64,000 bases of DNA from the NCBI RefSeq assembly GCF_001662485.1, contig NZ_JMTM01000060.1, forward strand, positions 214,478 to 278,477, written 5' to 3'. Numbering within the stretch: the first letter of the stretch is position 1; every line of letters begins with the position of its first letter. A program made the position numbers and the translations under genes. The notes beneath the pieces are model-generated. The model was given only the letters and a program-made list of their open reading frames with translations. It was not told the DNA's origin and did no database searches. Source of the DNA: Flavobacterium succinicans. Its GTDB lineage: Bacteria; Bacteroidota; Bacteroidia; Flavobacteriales; Flavobacteriaceae. Positions 15,333 to 25,044 of this stretch are shown here, piece after piece.

Positions 15333-16074
15333 ATTTCAAAATAAGGTAATTTTTTAGAGAAGCATAAGGAATAAAAAGGGTTTTAGGCCCTTCTACATAT
15401 GCAGCGGCTTCGTATTGATTGTAGTGAAACAAAAGGCCGTCGTTGGTGAAAATAATATTTTTGGGTAATTGAAAAGTTTCATCTTCAAATAGATAACCAG
15501 TTTGGTTAATGCTTCCTTTTTGCGGAATTTGATATTTGACGCGAAATTTCTTTTCAACCATTTTTTTTAGTTCCACTAAGTTTTGAAATAGCTTATCGAT
15601 AGGAATCGTTTTCCCAGTTTTTGGATCAAAGAGTAAGGATTGTAGGCCTTCATATCCGTGAGCGCCACCCGTAAATGTATAATGATCTATTTCGATATTG
15701 ATTAGATTTTCGGATTGGTATTTTATGGTTCCCTCGATGTTAGCCTCCCAACCAAAAGTGCTATCTGGGAATGCTTCTTTTGTGGTTTCAAAGGTTTGTA
15801 TAAAGGATGAAACTAGCGCTTCATAATCTTCTTTTGTTAATGGTTTTTCATCCAAATACACCAATTCTTTTACAATTGAAAATATTTTTTTATTGATACT
15901 ATCTGCCACGCGACCGTTACTTTTAGCGATGGGAATTGTTACTTTAATTTCGGTACAATTTTGTTTACAAAGGAGGGTGCTTTTTTTATTGAACTTTTTG
16001 TTTTCAAAGTTCAATTCATTCGAACAACTGCTCAACACGATGAGCAACAGTAGGCTTTGGATGTATCGTTTCAT
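15331..16074 (-). CDS. Lipoprotein with RsiV-like DUF4163/DUF3298 domains
   Basis: A 247-aa lipoprotein: signal peptide ending LSSCS (Cys about 17) and then a mixed alpha/beta domain. The segment ITFTGGAHGYEG-like HYTFTGGAHGYEGLQSLLFD and DPKTGKTIPIDKLF match the DUF3298 signature (GGAHG, followed by DxKTGKxLxLxDLF) found in the RsiV anti-sigma and lysozyme-binding family. The N-terminal part (IKVTIPIA...ADSINKKIF) corresponds to DUF4163. In Bacillus such domains bind lysozyme; in Bacteroidota the ligand is unknown. It has its own -7 element and shares a terminator with dinB. Confidence 0.85.
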   Translation of the reverse strand: MKRYIQSLLLLIVLSSCSNELNFENKKFNKKSTLLCKQNCTEIKVTIPIAKSNGRVADSINKKIFSIVKELVYLDEKPLTKEDYEALVSSFIQTFETTKEAFPDSTFGWEANIEGTIKYQSENLINIEIDHYTFTGGAHGYEGLQSLLFDPKTGKTIPIDKLFQNLVELKKMVEKKFRVKYQIPQKGSINQTGYLFEDETFQLPKNIIFTNDGLLFHYNQYEAAAYVEGPKTLFIPYASLKNYLILK

Positions 16075-16097
16075 AACTCAAAAAATGTAATGAGATA

Positions 16098-16105
16098 CAA
16101 AGGTA
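16098..16105 (-). promoter_or_regulatory. -7 element for the DUF3298 lipoprotein
   Basis: CAAAGGTA, leftward TACCTTTG: exact TAnnTTTG, 24 bases before the start. Confidence 0.6.
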
Positions 16106-16140
16106 GCCTAGTGTAATGTTGCTTTATCAATATTTAACGG

Positions 16141-16148
16141 TAAATTTG
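16141..16148 (+). promoter_or_regulatory. -7 element for the cystathionine gene
   Basis: TAAATTTG, exact match, 36 bases before the ATG; the leader is too short for a SAM riboswitch. Confidence 0.65.
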
Positions 16149-16184
16149 CATTTATAAGCAACAGTCATTTTAAAATTTAAATCA

Positions 16185-17330
16185 ATGAAATTCAATACAA
16201 AAGTAATTCACGGAGGACAGCATCATGACGCTAGTACTGGAGCGGTAATGCCGCCAGTTTATCAAACGTCTACGTTTGTACAAACGAGTCCTGGACAACC
16301 CTTGCACCCTGATTATGAATATAGCCGAGCGGCAAATCCAACAAGAACAGCGCTAGAAAATGCTTTGGCAAGTATTGAAAATGGAACTAGAGGTTTAGCC
16401 TTTTCGTCTGGTTTAGCTGCAACGGATTGTATTTTGCGTTCATTCAAAGCAGGCGATGAGATTATCGCTATGGATGATTTATACGGAGGAACGTATCGAA
16501 TGTTTACCAGAATTTATAAAGATTCGGGAATCAAGTTTCACTTTGTAGATATGAATGATTTGGATAAATTCCAATCTTTAATCAACGAAAATACGAAGTT
16601 GGTTTGGGTTGAAACGCCTACGAATCCCTTAATGAAATTGGCAGATATTGCTGCAATTGCTCAAATAACAAAAGCAAACAATATTCTTTTTGCGGTAGAC
16701 AATACTTTTGCTACACCCTATTTGCAAAAACCTCTTGACTTGGGCGCTGATATTGTCATGCACTCAGCGACCAAATATTTAGGAGGTCATTCGGATGTGA
16801 TTGCTGGGGCTTTGATTGTAAAAGATGAAGCATTAGGCAATCAGTTGCACTTTCAACAATTTGCCACTGGTGCCACGTTGGGACCTATGGATAGTTTTTT
16901 GGTTTTGCGTGGAATAAAAACGTTGCACCTTAGAGTACAAAGACATTGTGAGAACGGTGAGAAAGTGGTAGCATTTCTAAATACACATCCTAAAATCAAA
17001 AAAGTATACTATCCAGGGTTGCCAGAGCATCCGTTTCATGACATTGCCAAAAAGCAAATGAGTGGATTTGGTGGGATGGTTTCGTTTACGTTTACCTCAG
17101 GAAACAAAGAAGATGCGATTGCTTTTTTGGAAAAGCTGAAAGTGTTTACTTTGGCAGAGTCGTTAGGTGGTGTTGAATCTTTGGCGAACCATCCAGCGTT
17201 GATGACTCACGCTTCTATTCCAGAAGATAAACGAAAAGAAGTGGGTATTACCGATGATCTAGTTCGATTGAGTGTAGGTGTTGAGGACGCCGCCGACTTG
17301 ATTGCCGACTTAGAACAAGCTTTGGCCTAG
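16185..17330 (+). CDS. Cystathionine gamma-synthase/lyase family PLP enzyme
   Basis: PLP enzyme of the Cys/Met metabolism family, 381 aa. The cofactor Lys is Lys197 in MHSATKYLGGHSD; EYSRAANPTRTALENALA, SSGLAATDC, MDDLYGGTYRMF and VETPTNPLM are the conserved cofactor and substrate segments, and LAESLGGVESLANHPALMTH is near the C-terminus. The sequence resembles cystathionine gamma-synthase and gamma-lyase equally, and the reaction (building or breaking cystathionine in trans-sulfuration) cannot be decided by eye. It has its own -7 element and terminator, so it is monocistronic. Confidence 0.92.
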   Translation: MKFNTKVIHGGQHHDASTGAVMPPVYQTSTFVQTSPGQPLHPDYEYSRAANPTRTALENALASIENGTRGLAFSSGLAATDCILRSFKAGDEIIAMDDLYGGTYRMFTRIYKDSGIKFHFVDMNDLDKFQSLINENTKLVWVETPTNPLMKLADIAAIAQITKANNILFAVDNTFATPYLQKPLDLGADIVMHSATKYLGGHSDVIAGALIVKDEALGNQLHFQQFATGATLGPMDSFLVLRGIKTLHLRVQRHCENGEKVVAFLNTHPKIKKVYYPGLPEHPFHDIAKKQMSGFGGMVSFTFTSGNKEDAIAFLEKLKVFTLAESLGGVESLANHPALMTHASIPEDKRKEVGITDDLVRLSVGVEDAADLIADLEQALA

Positions 17331-17352
17331 AATATGATAATTTATGTAAAAG

Positions 17353-17391
17353 AAAAGGGCTCAACATTTTTAATTGAGCCCTTTTACTTTT
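17353..17391. terminator. Bidirectional terminator, cystathionine gene / envelope protein
   Basis: 12-bp perfect stem AAAAGGGCTCAA / TTGAGCCCTTTT with a 9-nt loop and T-rich tail on both strands. Confidence 0.93.
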
Positions 17392-17406
17392 TTCACCCGC
17401 GAAGGA

Positions 17407-18198
17407 TTATATGTCTAAGTATTGAATGTATCCAATGTTGAACCAAACCATCCAATCATTGGCTTTATTCTCTTTGTAAATTTGTTTATTAGGATTAAGT
17501 CCATCCACCCAGTCCGAAGTAAAATATTGAAAACGCATGTCTACCAGTAAGTCGCTCATTGAAGTTAGCTTATACCTACTACCTATGCCGGCAATCACAG
17601 ATAAAACAGTTTTGCTTTCAGTCGAAAACCCATGAGGTCTTCCGTCAGAAGGAGTTAAGTATTTTGGGATTGTAGTCATCGAAGTTCCTAAAGGCCCCAT
17701 TGTAGAGGTAGCTTCAGAGCTATAAAAACTATATAAAAGACCCAAACTAGCATACGGGCTAAATGTGCCAATACTATTTTCGAAATCATGAATTTTAATG
17801 GGGTGAAATTCACCCTGTACTCCTAGATTTAATACACTAGAAGAGCCTCTCATGGCTCTAAGTTGTTCTTTTCCCAGCGAATTATTGGATTGATCTACCC
17901 ATGTTCCAAAATGTCTAAAGTTGGTCGAACTATAAGATAATTCAGAGCGAACTTTAAAATGCTCATTAAAGTAGTTGTCATTATAAGCTTTTGTTGAAAA
18001 GTTAAGGTAGTGAACCAAACCAATACCAAATCCAGTATTACCTGCATTAGTGTCAAAATCATGGCGTTCGCCATAATCGGACTGAAATGCTACTGGTCCA
18101 ACTGTAACACCTATTTCATGTGCTACATTGAATTGGGCGTGAGAAATATTGACAACAAAAAGTAATGCGATTATTGTTAAAACTATTTTTTTGAACAT
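17407..18198 (-). CDS. Exported envelope protein, probable outer-membrane beta-barrel
   Basis: A 263-aa protein with a clear signal peptide (MFKKIVLTIIALLFVVNISHA, cleavage before QFNVAHEIG). The mature part is strand-rich with Gly/Tyr/Asn turns: EIGVTVGPVAFQSDYGERHD, FGIGLVHYLNF, FKVRSELSYSSTNFRHFG, FSPYASLGLLYSFY, SVIAGIGSRYKL and a final WMVWFNIGYIQYLDI, compatible with a small barrel. It resembles a Flavobacteriia family that I recall being annotated THC0290_0291, but this name is from memory. Function is unknown. It has its own -7 element and the terminator shared with the cystathionine gene. Confidence 0.75.
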   Translation of the reverse strand: MFKKIVLTIIALLFVVNISHAQFNVAHEIGVTVGPVAFQSDYGERHDFDTNAGNTGFGIGLVHYLNFSTKAYNDNYFNEHFKVRSELSYSSTNFRHFGTWVDQSNNSLGKEQLRAMRGSSSVLNLGVQGEFHPIKIHDFENSIGTFSPYASLGLLYSFYSSEATSTMGPLGTSMTTIPKYLTPSDGRPHGFSTESKTVLSVIAGIGSRYKLTSMSDLLVDMRFQYFTSDWVDGLNPNKQIYKENKANDWMVWFNIGYIQYLDI

Positions 18199-18226
18199 TT
18201 GATAACCTAATAATATATATTGCGCG

Positions 18227-18234
18227 CAAATATA
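18227..18234 (-). promoter_or_regulatory. -7 element for the envelope protein gene
   Basis: CAAATATA, leftward TATATTTG: exact match, 29 bases before the start. Confidence 0.65.
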
Positions 18235-18427
18235 CGAAAAACAAATTACACCAAAGTTGCATTAATGTTAAACCAATTATTATTAAACAAAATTGAATTT
18301 TGTTACAAATACTATAACGTTTTCGTAAAAACCATACTGTTATGTTGCTATTTCTTTGTAATTGGTTAAATAAAAGATAATTTTTCTTTTTTTTATAAAC
18401 AAATAGGTCAAATTTATTGTTTTAGCC

Positions 18428-18435
18428 TATATTTG
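18428..18435 (+). promoter_or_regulatory. -7 element for gdhA
   Basis: TATATTTG, exact match, 45 bases before the ATG. The leader contains a small dyad (ACGTT TTT AACGT). The upstream AT-rich stretch from 18235 shows no further structure. Confidence 0.65.
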
Positions 18436-18459
18436 TAATCATTAACAGTACGTTTTTAA

Positions 18460-19824
<1,365 letters not shown>

Positions 19825-19847
19825 TAGTAGTAAGTTAATTATTGAAG

Positions 19848-19880
19848 GCCTTCTTCTGGAAACAGAAGAAGGCTTTTTTT
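19848..19880 (+). terminator. Terminator of gdhA
   Basis: Perfect 11-bp stem GCCTTCTTCTG / CAGAAGAAGGC, GAAA tetraloop and T7. Confidence 0.95.
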
Positions 19881-19918
19881 ATTCGTCTAGAACAAAAAGC
19901 AAAAACTTCCGTTTGTAC

Positions 19919-19926
19919 TATATTTG
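19919..19926 (+). promoter_or_regulatory. -7 element for porZ
   Basis: TATATTTG, exact match, 21 bases before the ATG and after the gdhA terminator. Confidence 0.65.
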
Positions 19927-19947
19927 TAATTCATTTGAATAAAACTC

Positions 19948-22245
19948 ATGAGAGGAATAGTCGTGTTTTTTTGTTTATTAGCTATGAACAATGTTTTTTC
20001 CCAAAAACAATTGTCTTGGCAAGGGTATTTTTCTTATAACGAAATCAAAGATGTAGCGCAATCCAATTCCAATATTTTTGCTGCTGCAGAGAATGCTTTG
20101 TTTTCAAAAAACACGCTTTTAAACACATTAAAAACGACCACAACTATCGACGGTCTTTCTGGGTTGACGATATCTGCACTGTATCATAGCGTCGCTTTCA
20201 ATAAGACAATTGTGGGTTATGAAAATGGTCTTTTACTTGTAATAAACGAAAAGGATGGAGCTATTTTAAAGGTGGTCGATATTATCAATAAACAATTGCC
20301 TGCCAATATCAAAAAAATCAATCACTTTATGGAATATCAAGGAATTCTTTATGTTTCTTGTGATTTTGGTATTGTACAATTCAATTTGAATACGCAACTT
20401 TTTGGAGATACGTACTTTATGGGCGACTTTGGAAAGGAGATTTCAGTAAAGCAAACGGCTGTTTTTGAAGGAAATATTTATGCTGCCACCGAAAATGGAA
20501 TTCGTCGTGCAGCTATTACAAATCCAAACTTGATTGATTATCAGCAATGGACAACGCTTTTGTCTGATAATTGGTCGGGAATTACTGCTTTTGGCACCGA
20601 TTTGTATGCTTCAACGACAAATGGTGCAATTTATAAGTATGGACTCAATTCATTCACTCTTGTTCAAAGTTTTGGCTCGCCTATAGTCGATTTACGTTCT
20701 GATGCAAACAATTTATTGGTTACTACTCCTAGCCAAATTTCGGTATTTGGGTTAGGATTTCTTTTGATAAAACAAATAACGAGTAATCAGATTTTGGATA
20801 AAAATCCCATTTTTACTTGTGCCGCCATTGTAAATGCCAATTTATTTTTGGGAACCAAAGAAAATGGTTTATTTGCAACGACACTATCTGTTGGCGCACC
20901 AATAGTCGATAATACACCTCCAGGACCACTCAGAAATGCCATTTTTTCATTTCAAGTTAGTCCAACGGCACTTTGGGCGGTATATGGTGGCTATACAGGC
21001 GATTATAATCCTTATTCTTATAACAACAGTGGTCCTAATTTATATGGCATTAGCCGACTCAATGCTCAGGGTTGGTCATCTATTGCTGCAAATAATGTTT
21101 TGGGAGCCAAATCCATTTCGAGAGTAACAATTAATCCAAATGACGAGACTAAAGTTTATGCGAGTTCTTTTTTTTCAGGTTTATTGCGTATAGAAAACGA
21201 AGTGCCAAATTTGTTGTACAATCAAACCAATTCAGGCTTAGAATCGATTGCTTTTTTAGGGCCAACTTACATAGACATTCGTATTAACGGAACCGCTTTT
21301 GATAAAACTGGGAATCTTTGGGTAACCAATTCACGAATCGAAAATGGCTTAAAAGTGTTGAGAAGTAATGGACAATGGCAAAGTTATTCCTTGAATACTA
21401 TCGCCGAAAAAAGTATCGATGTGAGTATGGGAAGAATGGTCATCGATAAAAACAGTACCAAGTGGATCGCCTCTAATACCGATGGAGTACTTGCTTTTAA
21501 TGAAAATAGTACGGCTACATTTAAGAAGATTACTTTTGGAGCTGATAAAGGAAACTTGCCTACAACAGATGTTCGAGCTTTGGCTATAGATACTAACAAT
21601 CAGCTCTGGATTGGCACCACCAAAGGCCTTAGGGTGTTATCGAGTGTGAATAATTTTCAAAATACCACGGCACTCACTACCAAACCCATTATCATTCTAG
21701 AAGATGAGGTGGCTCAGGAATTATTGTATGAACAATTTATAAACGCCATTGTAGTAGATGGAGCCAATAATAAATGGGTAGGAACAGCAGATTCAGGTGT
21801 TTTTTTATTGTCATCCAATGGGCAAAAAACACTCTATCATTTCACGACTAATAATTCGCCATTACCAAGTAATACTATAAATGATATTGGGATCAATGCA
21901 GTTACCGGCGAAGTTTATATTGCTACCGCCAAAGGGATGATTTCGTTTAAAGGAGTAGCTACAGGGGCTAGTGATTCTTTGAATAATGTTTATGTTTATC
22001 CAAATCCGGTGCGTCCAGGATTTAGCGGAACCGTAAAAATCGCCGGACTTTTGGATCGTGCCAATGTAAAAATAACGGATATTGAAGGCAATTTGGTTCA
22101 CGAAGCAATTTCGGAAGGAGGAACTATCGAATGGGATACTACAGCCTTTGGAAAATACAAAGTAGCTTCGGGGGTTTATATGATTTTTATTTCTGCCGAA
22201 GACGGAGTCGAAACCAAGGTGAAGAAAGTGATGATTATTAGATAA
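19948..22245 (+). CDS. porZ: PorZ-like type IX secretion beta-propeller protein with sorting domain
   Basis: A 765-aa exported protein with the architecture of PorZ, a component of the type IX secretion attachment machinery that in Porphyromonas handles the anionic lipopolysaccharide anchor. Signal peptide MRGIVVFFCLLAMNNVFS; then a PorZ N-terminal propeller (WQGYFSYNEIKDVAQSNSNIFAAAENALF) and a second propeller with repeats of the type DKTGNLWVTNS, DKNSTKWIAS, DTNNQLWIGTTKGL, NNKWVGTADSG. The last 85 residues are a type A C-terminal sorting domain (VYVYPNPVRPGF ... GVYMIFISAEDG). It lies just upstream of recO, as I recall for other Flavobacteriia. The name rests on architecture, not on a search. 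Confidence 0.85.
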   Translation: MRGIVVFFCLLAMNNVFSQKQLSWQGYFSYNEIKDVAQSNSNIFAAAENALFSKNTLLNTLKTTTTIDGLSGLTISALYHSVAFNKTIVGYENGLLLVINEKDGAILKVVDIINKQLPANIKKINHFMEYQGILYVSCDFGIVQFNLNTQLFGDTYFMGDFGKEISVKQTAVFEGNIYAATENGIRRAAITNPNLIDYQQWTTLLSDNWSGITAFGTDLYASTTNGAIYKYGLNSFTLVQSFGSPIVDLRSDANNLLVTTPSQISVFGLGFLLIKQITSNQILDKNPIFTCAAIVNANLFLGTKENGLFATTLSVGAPIVDNTPPGPLRNAIFSFQVSPTALWAVYGGYTGDYNPYSYNNSGPNLYGISRLNAQGWSSIAANNVLGAKSISRVTINPNDETKVYASSFFSGLLRIENEVPNLLYNQTNSGLESIAFLGPTYIDIRINGTAFDKTGNLWVTNSRIENGLKVLRSNGQWQSYSLNTIAEKSIDVSMGRMVIDKNSTKWIASNTDGVLAFNENSTATFKKITFGADKGNLPTTDVRALAIDTNNQLWIGTTKGLRVLSSVNNFQNTTALTTKPIIILEDEVAQELLYEQFINAIVVDGANNKWVGTADSGVFLLSSNGQKTLYHFTTNNSPLPSNTINDIGINAVTGEVYIATAKGMISFKGVATGASDSLNNVYVYPNPVRPGFSGTVKIAGLLDRANVKITDIEGNLVHEAISEGGTIEWDTTAFGKYKVASGVYMIFISAEDGVETKVKKVMIIR

Positions 22246-22253
22246 AAATTCCA

Positions 22254-22305
22254 AAACCGAAAACCGATAACTAAAAACCGTTAGCCGTTAACCGATACCC
22301 GAAAA
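22254..22305. repeat. AACCGATA-word repeat between porZ and recO
   Basis: About 52 bases made of near copies of the word AACCGATA and AACCGAAA with one CGTTAGCCGTTAACCG dyad. It occupies the whole gap between porZ and recO. Confidence 0.65.
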
Positions 22306-22308
22306 CTC

Positions 22309-23022
22309 ATGTTGGTAAAAACCAAAGCGATCGTCATTTCTACTTTAAAATTTCAAGAAAAAAGCTTGATTGTGAAGTGTTTTACGCAATCTCATGGTCT
22401 AAAATCCTATTTTGTTAGAGACGCATTTTCTGGAAAGAAGAACAATCAAAAAATCGCTTATTTTCAGCCGTTATCGATCTTGGAAATCGAAGCGGTACAT
22501 AAGAATAAAGGGACGTTAGAGCATTTTAAAGAAATCAAAACAGCTATTCCGTTTCAAACCATTCCTTTGGATATTGTAAAAAGTACTATGGTGTTGTTTC
22601 TTTCCGAAATTTTGCATCATGCGATTCATGAAGAAGAAAAAAACGATGATTTGTTTCAGTACCTCGAAGCGGCGTTGCAATGGCTGGACACACATCATGA
22701 AAACAGTAATTTTCATTTGATTTTAATGTTGGAAATCACAAAATTTTTAGGTTTTTATCCAGACACTACTGATCAAGATTTACCTTTTTTTGAAATGAAC
22801 GAAGGGGTTTTTTCTTTATTTCAGGCGATGAGTTCTTTGTCTGAACATCAATCCAATTTGCTCAAAAAATTGATTGCTTTGAAATTTGATTCAGATCAAA
22901 AAGTGTTTCATGTTACAGAACGTCAGGTTTTACTCAAGATTCTAATCGATTATTACAGTTTTCATTTACAAGGTTTTAAAAAGCCAAAGTCCTTAGAAAT
23001 TTTAAAAGAAATTTTTTCTTAA
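22309..23022 (+). CDS. recO: DNA repair protein RecO
   Basis: Recombination mediator that loads RecA at gaps together with RecR. The N-terminal OB-fold is visible as LVKTKAIVISTLKFQEKSLIVKCFTQ followed by GLKSYFVRDAF, the usual RecO opening with TxxxGxxxYFV replaced by the Bacteroidota variant. The helical C-terminal half includes LFLSEILHHAIHEEEKNDDLF and MLEITKFLGFYPD. The cysteine zinc ligands of some RecO proteins are absent, as is usual in this phylum. 237 aa is a normal length. It probably shares the porZ transcript, the gap being only a short repeat. Confidence 0.9.
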   Translation: MLVKTKAIVISTLKFQEKSLIVKCFTQSHGLKSYFVRDAFSGKKNNQKIAYFQPLSILEIEAVHKNKGTLEHFKEIKTAIPFQTIPLDIVKSTMVLFLSEILHHAIHEEEKNDDLFQYLEAALQWLDTHHENSNFHLILMLEITKFLGFYPDTTDQDLPFFEMNEGVFSLFQAMSSLSEHQSNLLKKLIALKFDSDQKVFHVTERQVLLKILIDYYSFHLQGFKKPKSLEILKEIFS

Positions 23023-23101
23023 GCTTAATTTATATCTATATATTCGCTTGTGATCTTTTAGTCACATTACATCCCTAATTTATTAATCACAAAAAATTAA
23101 A

Positions 23102-24997
23102 ATGAAGAAAATTACGTATTCAATTATCTTGCTTTTATTCGTTTGTTTTTCGGCGATTTCGCAAAGAAAACACGATGAAATAATTACCACAGATAATCCC
23201 GTCCAAGATTTAGTGCAAAATGAAATTACTGGTATTGTTGTTTTTAAAGAAGGCGGTACCGTAAAGGGTGTGGACCCGGAAACAAAAAAAATTATTTGGA
23301 CACTTACTAAAGATGATTTTGGCAGTGTATCTGTAGGAGATATCATGAAAGATCCAGATTTTGGTAATGTTTTTAAAGATAAAAAGGCATTAACAAGCGT
23401 TGGTGGAAGCCCTTATGTTGAGGCCTACATCAATAACAAGTACATTATTATAAATACTGATACAGGTAAAATTGTATACAACTCATCTAAAGAATCGTTT
23501 TGGGTAATGCAATCTGATTTTATCCCCGAAACGGATGAATACTTACTAACTTTAAAGAAGGACGGAGATATGGCCATCGCTCTTTTGGATATGAAAACGG
23601 GCGAGTTAAAATGGAATACTTCTGTTGATAAAGCGAAATCATTATTTAGTTTTTCTTTAAAAGAATCAGCCAATACTAATATAGCCAAAATAAATGGTGC
23701 TGTAATTTATTATCTTTTGTACGGAAAATTATATTCATTTGACAGAAACACAGGTAAATTGAACTGGAAAGCAGATGACGAAGAATATACGAAATTCTTT
23801 CTAACACAAAATGATAAAAACATTGTAGTAGTTAATAGCCAAGGTATTTTCTCAACCAAAGAATATTTGAATGTGTTAAGTACTGATACTGGTAAGAGTA
23901 TTTGGAAAGAGTCAATTAAAACCAAAAAAGTAGTTTATCTCGAAGATTGGGGATCAAAATTATTAATTGCTCATTTCAGCGGTTTTAATTTCTATGACTT
24001 AAAAACAGGAGAAAAAATATGGAAGAAAGATGCTCGTGGGGATGGTTTGAAACGAGTAATCCCAATTGATCAAGATTTTCTTTATGTAGCCGAAAACGAA
24101 ATGATGTTAATCAATAAAGATGGCGAAAAATTATGGAAGAAATTTATTGAAATTTCAGATGACAAAGAGGATCCTATTTATTATTTAGGAAAAGTGGGTG
24201 AAAAAGTAATGTATCTTACAGGAACCTACGGTAATATGGTGGATTACAAATCCGGAAAAAAATTATGGAAACGTAACATCGAATTTGATAAAAATCGTCC
24301 TGTTTTGCCAACATTTGAAGAAGCAAGTAATTCTTATTTAGTATATAACGACGAAAAGTTATACAAGTTTAATCCAACCATTGATGATAAACCAGAGCCA
24401 TTTGCAAAAGTGAACATCAAAAATGAAAAAGAGTTAAATAGCATCGAATTGTTTCCTTGGGGAGTGGTTCTTTCTGGACCTGTTGAGGTTATGGGAGTTA
24501 ATATGGATGGAACTGTAAAATACCACCTTACTTACAGTCAGCCTGGCGAAGGAGGAAGACGTTTATTAAAAAGCACAGCCATAGTTGGAAGTGCATTTAT
24601 GGCTGGAGCATCAGCAGTAAGTGCATTTAAAGGTAGTGAATTAACAATGGAGACTCGTGATGAAAACGGAAACAGACAAACGACAACAGTTCGTGAAAGA
24701 AACAAAACGAATATGGCTCAAGCTGAAGGATATGCTGCAGGTGCTGCTGCATTAGGTATGGTTGCTGAGAAGTTTGGCTCTCGTTTTAATGCAATGAAAC
24801 AAAACAGAGATTTTTCTTATATTTTTGCTAAAACGCCAACAGGAGAAAAAATGCTTGTAAAAGTTAGAAAAATCGACGGTGTGGAATTGGACAAGATCAC
24901 TTTTAATAACAACCGCCCTCAATATGAAATTGACCCAGCTACGCAAAATATTTTTTACGTTTCTGATAATTCAATTCAAATTTTTAATAAAAAATAA
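23102..24997 (+). CDS. Exported PQQ-like beta-propeller protein with C-terminal glycine-rich segment
   Basis: A 631-aa secreted or periplasmic protein. A signal peptide (MKKITYSIILLLFVCFSAIS) precedes about eight PQQ-type blade motifs: ETKKIIW, DTGKIVY, KTGELKW, NTGKLNW, DTGKSIW, KTGEKIW, KDGEKLW and KSGKKLW, spread over residues 55-400. After the propeller comes a hydrophobic, Gly/Ala-rich stretch (IVGSAFMAGASAVSAFKG and AAGAAALGMVAEKFG, residues about 495-560) that may insert in a membrane or pack as helical hairpin. The function is not known; the PQQ cofactor itself is unlikely as catalytic residues are not seen. It forms a pair with the next gene. Confidence 0.8.
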   Translation: MKKITYSIILLLFVCFSAISQRKHDEIITTDNPVQDLVQNEITGIVVFKEGGTVKGVDPETKKIIWTLTKDDFGSVSVGDIMKDPDFGNVFKDKKALTSVGGSPYVEAYINNKYIIINTDTGKIVYNSSKESFWVMQSDFIPETDEYLLTLKKDGDMAIALLDMKTGELKWNTSVDKAKSLFSFSLKESANTNIAKINGAVIYYLLYGKLYSFDRNTGKLNWKADDEEYTKFFLTQNDKNIVVVNSQGIFSTKEYLNVLSTDTGKSIWKESIKTKKVVYLEDWGSKLLIAHFSGFNFYDLKTGEKIWKKDARGDGLKRVIPIDQDFLYVAENEMMLINKDGEKLWKKFIEISDDKEDPIYYLGKVGEKVMYLTGTYGNMVDYKSGKKLWKRNIEFDKNRPVLPTFEEASNSYLVYNDEKLYKFNPTIDDKPEPFAKVNIKNEKELNSIELFPWGVVLSGPVEVMGVNMDGTVKYHLTYSQPGEGGRRLLKSTAIVGSAFMAGASAVSAFKGSELTMETRDENGNRQTTTVRERNKTNMAQAEGYAAGAAALGMVAEKFGSRFNAMKQNRDFSYIFAKTPTGEKMLVKVRKIDGVELDKITFNNNRPQYEIDPATQNIFYVSDNSIQIFNKK

Positions 24998-25007
24998 AAA
25001 TTCAAAG

Positions 25008-25040
25008 GCCATCAGGAAATTAATCTGATGGCTTTTTTTT
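25008..25040 (+). terminator. Hairpin with T run between the propeller gene and its partner (terminator or attenuator)
   Basis: Perfect 8-bp stem GCCATCAG / CTGATGGC and T8. The next ATG is only four bases after the T run and there is no room for a promoter, so the downstream gene must be reached by readthrough. It may thus set the ratio of the two products. Confidence 0.85.
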
Positions 25041-25044
25041 ACCT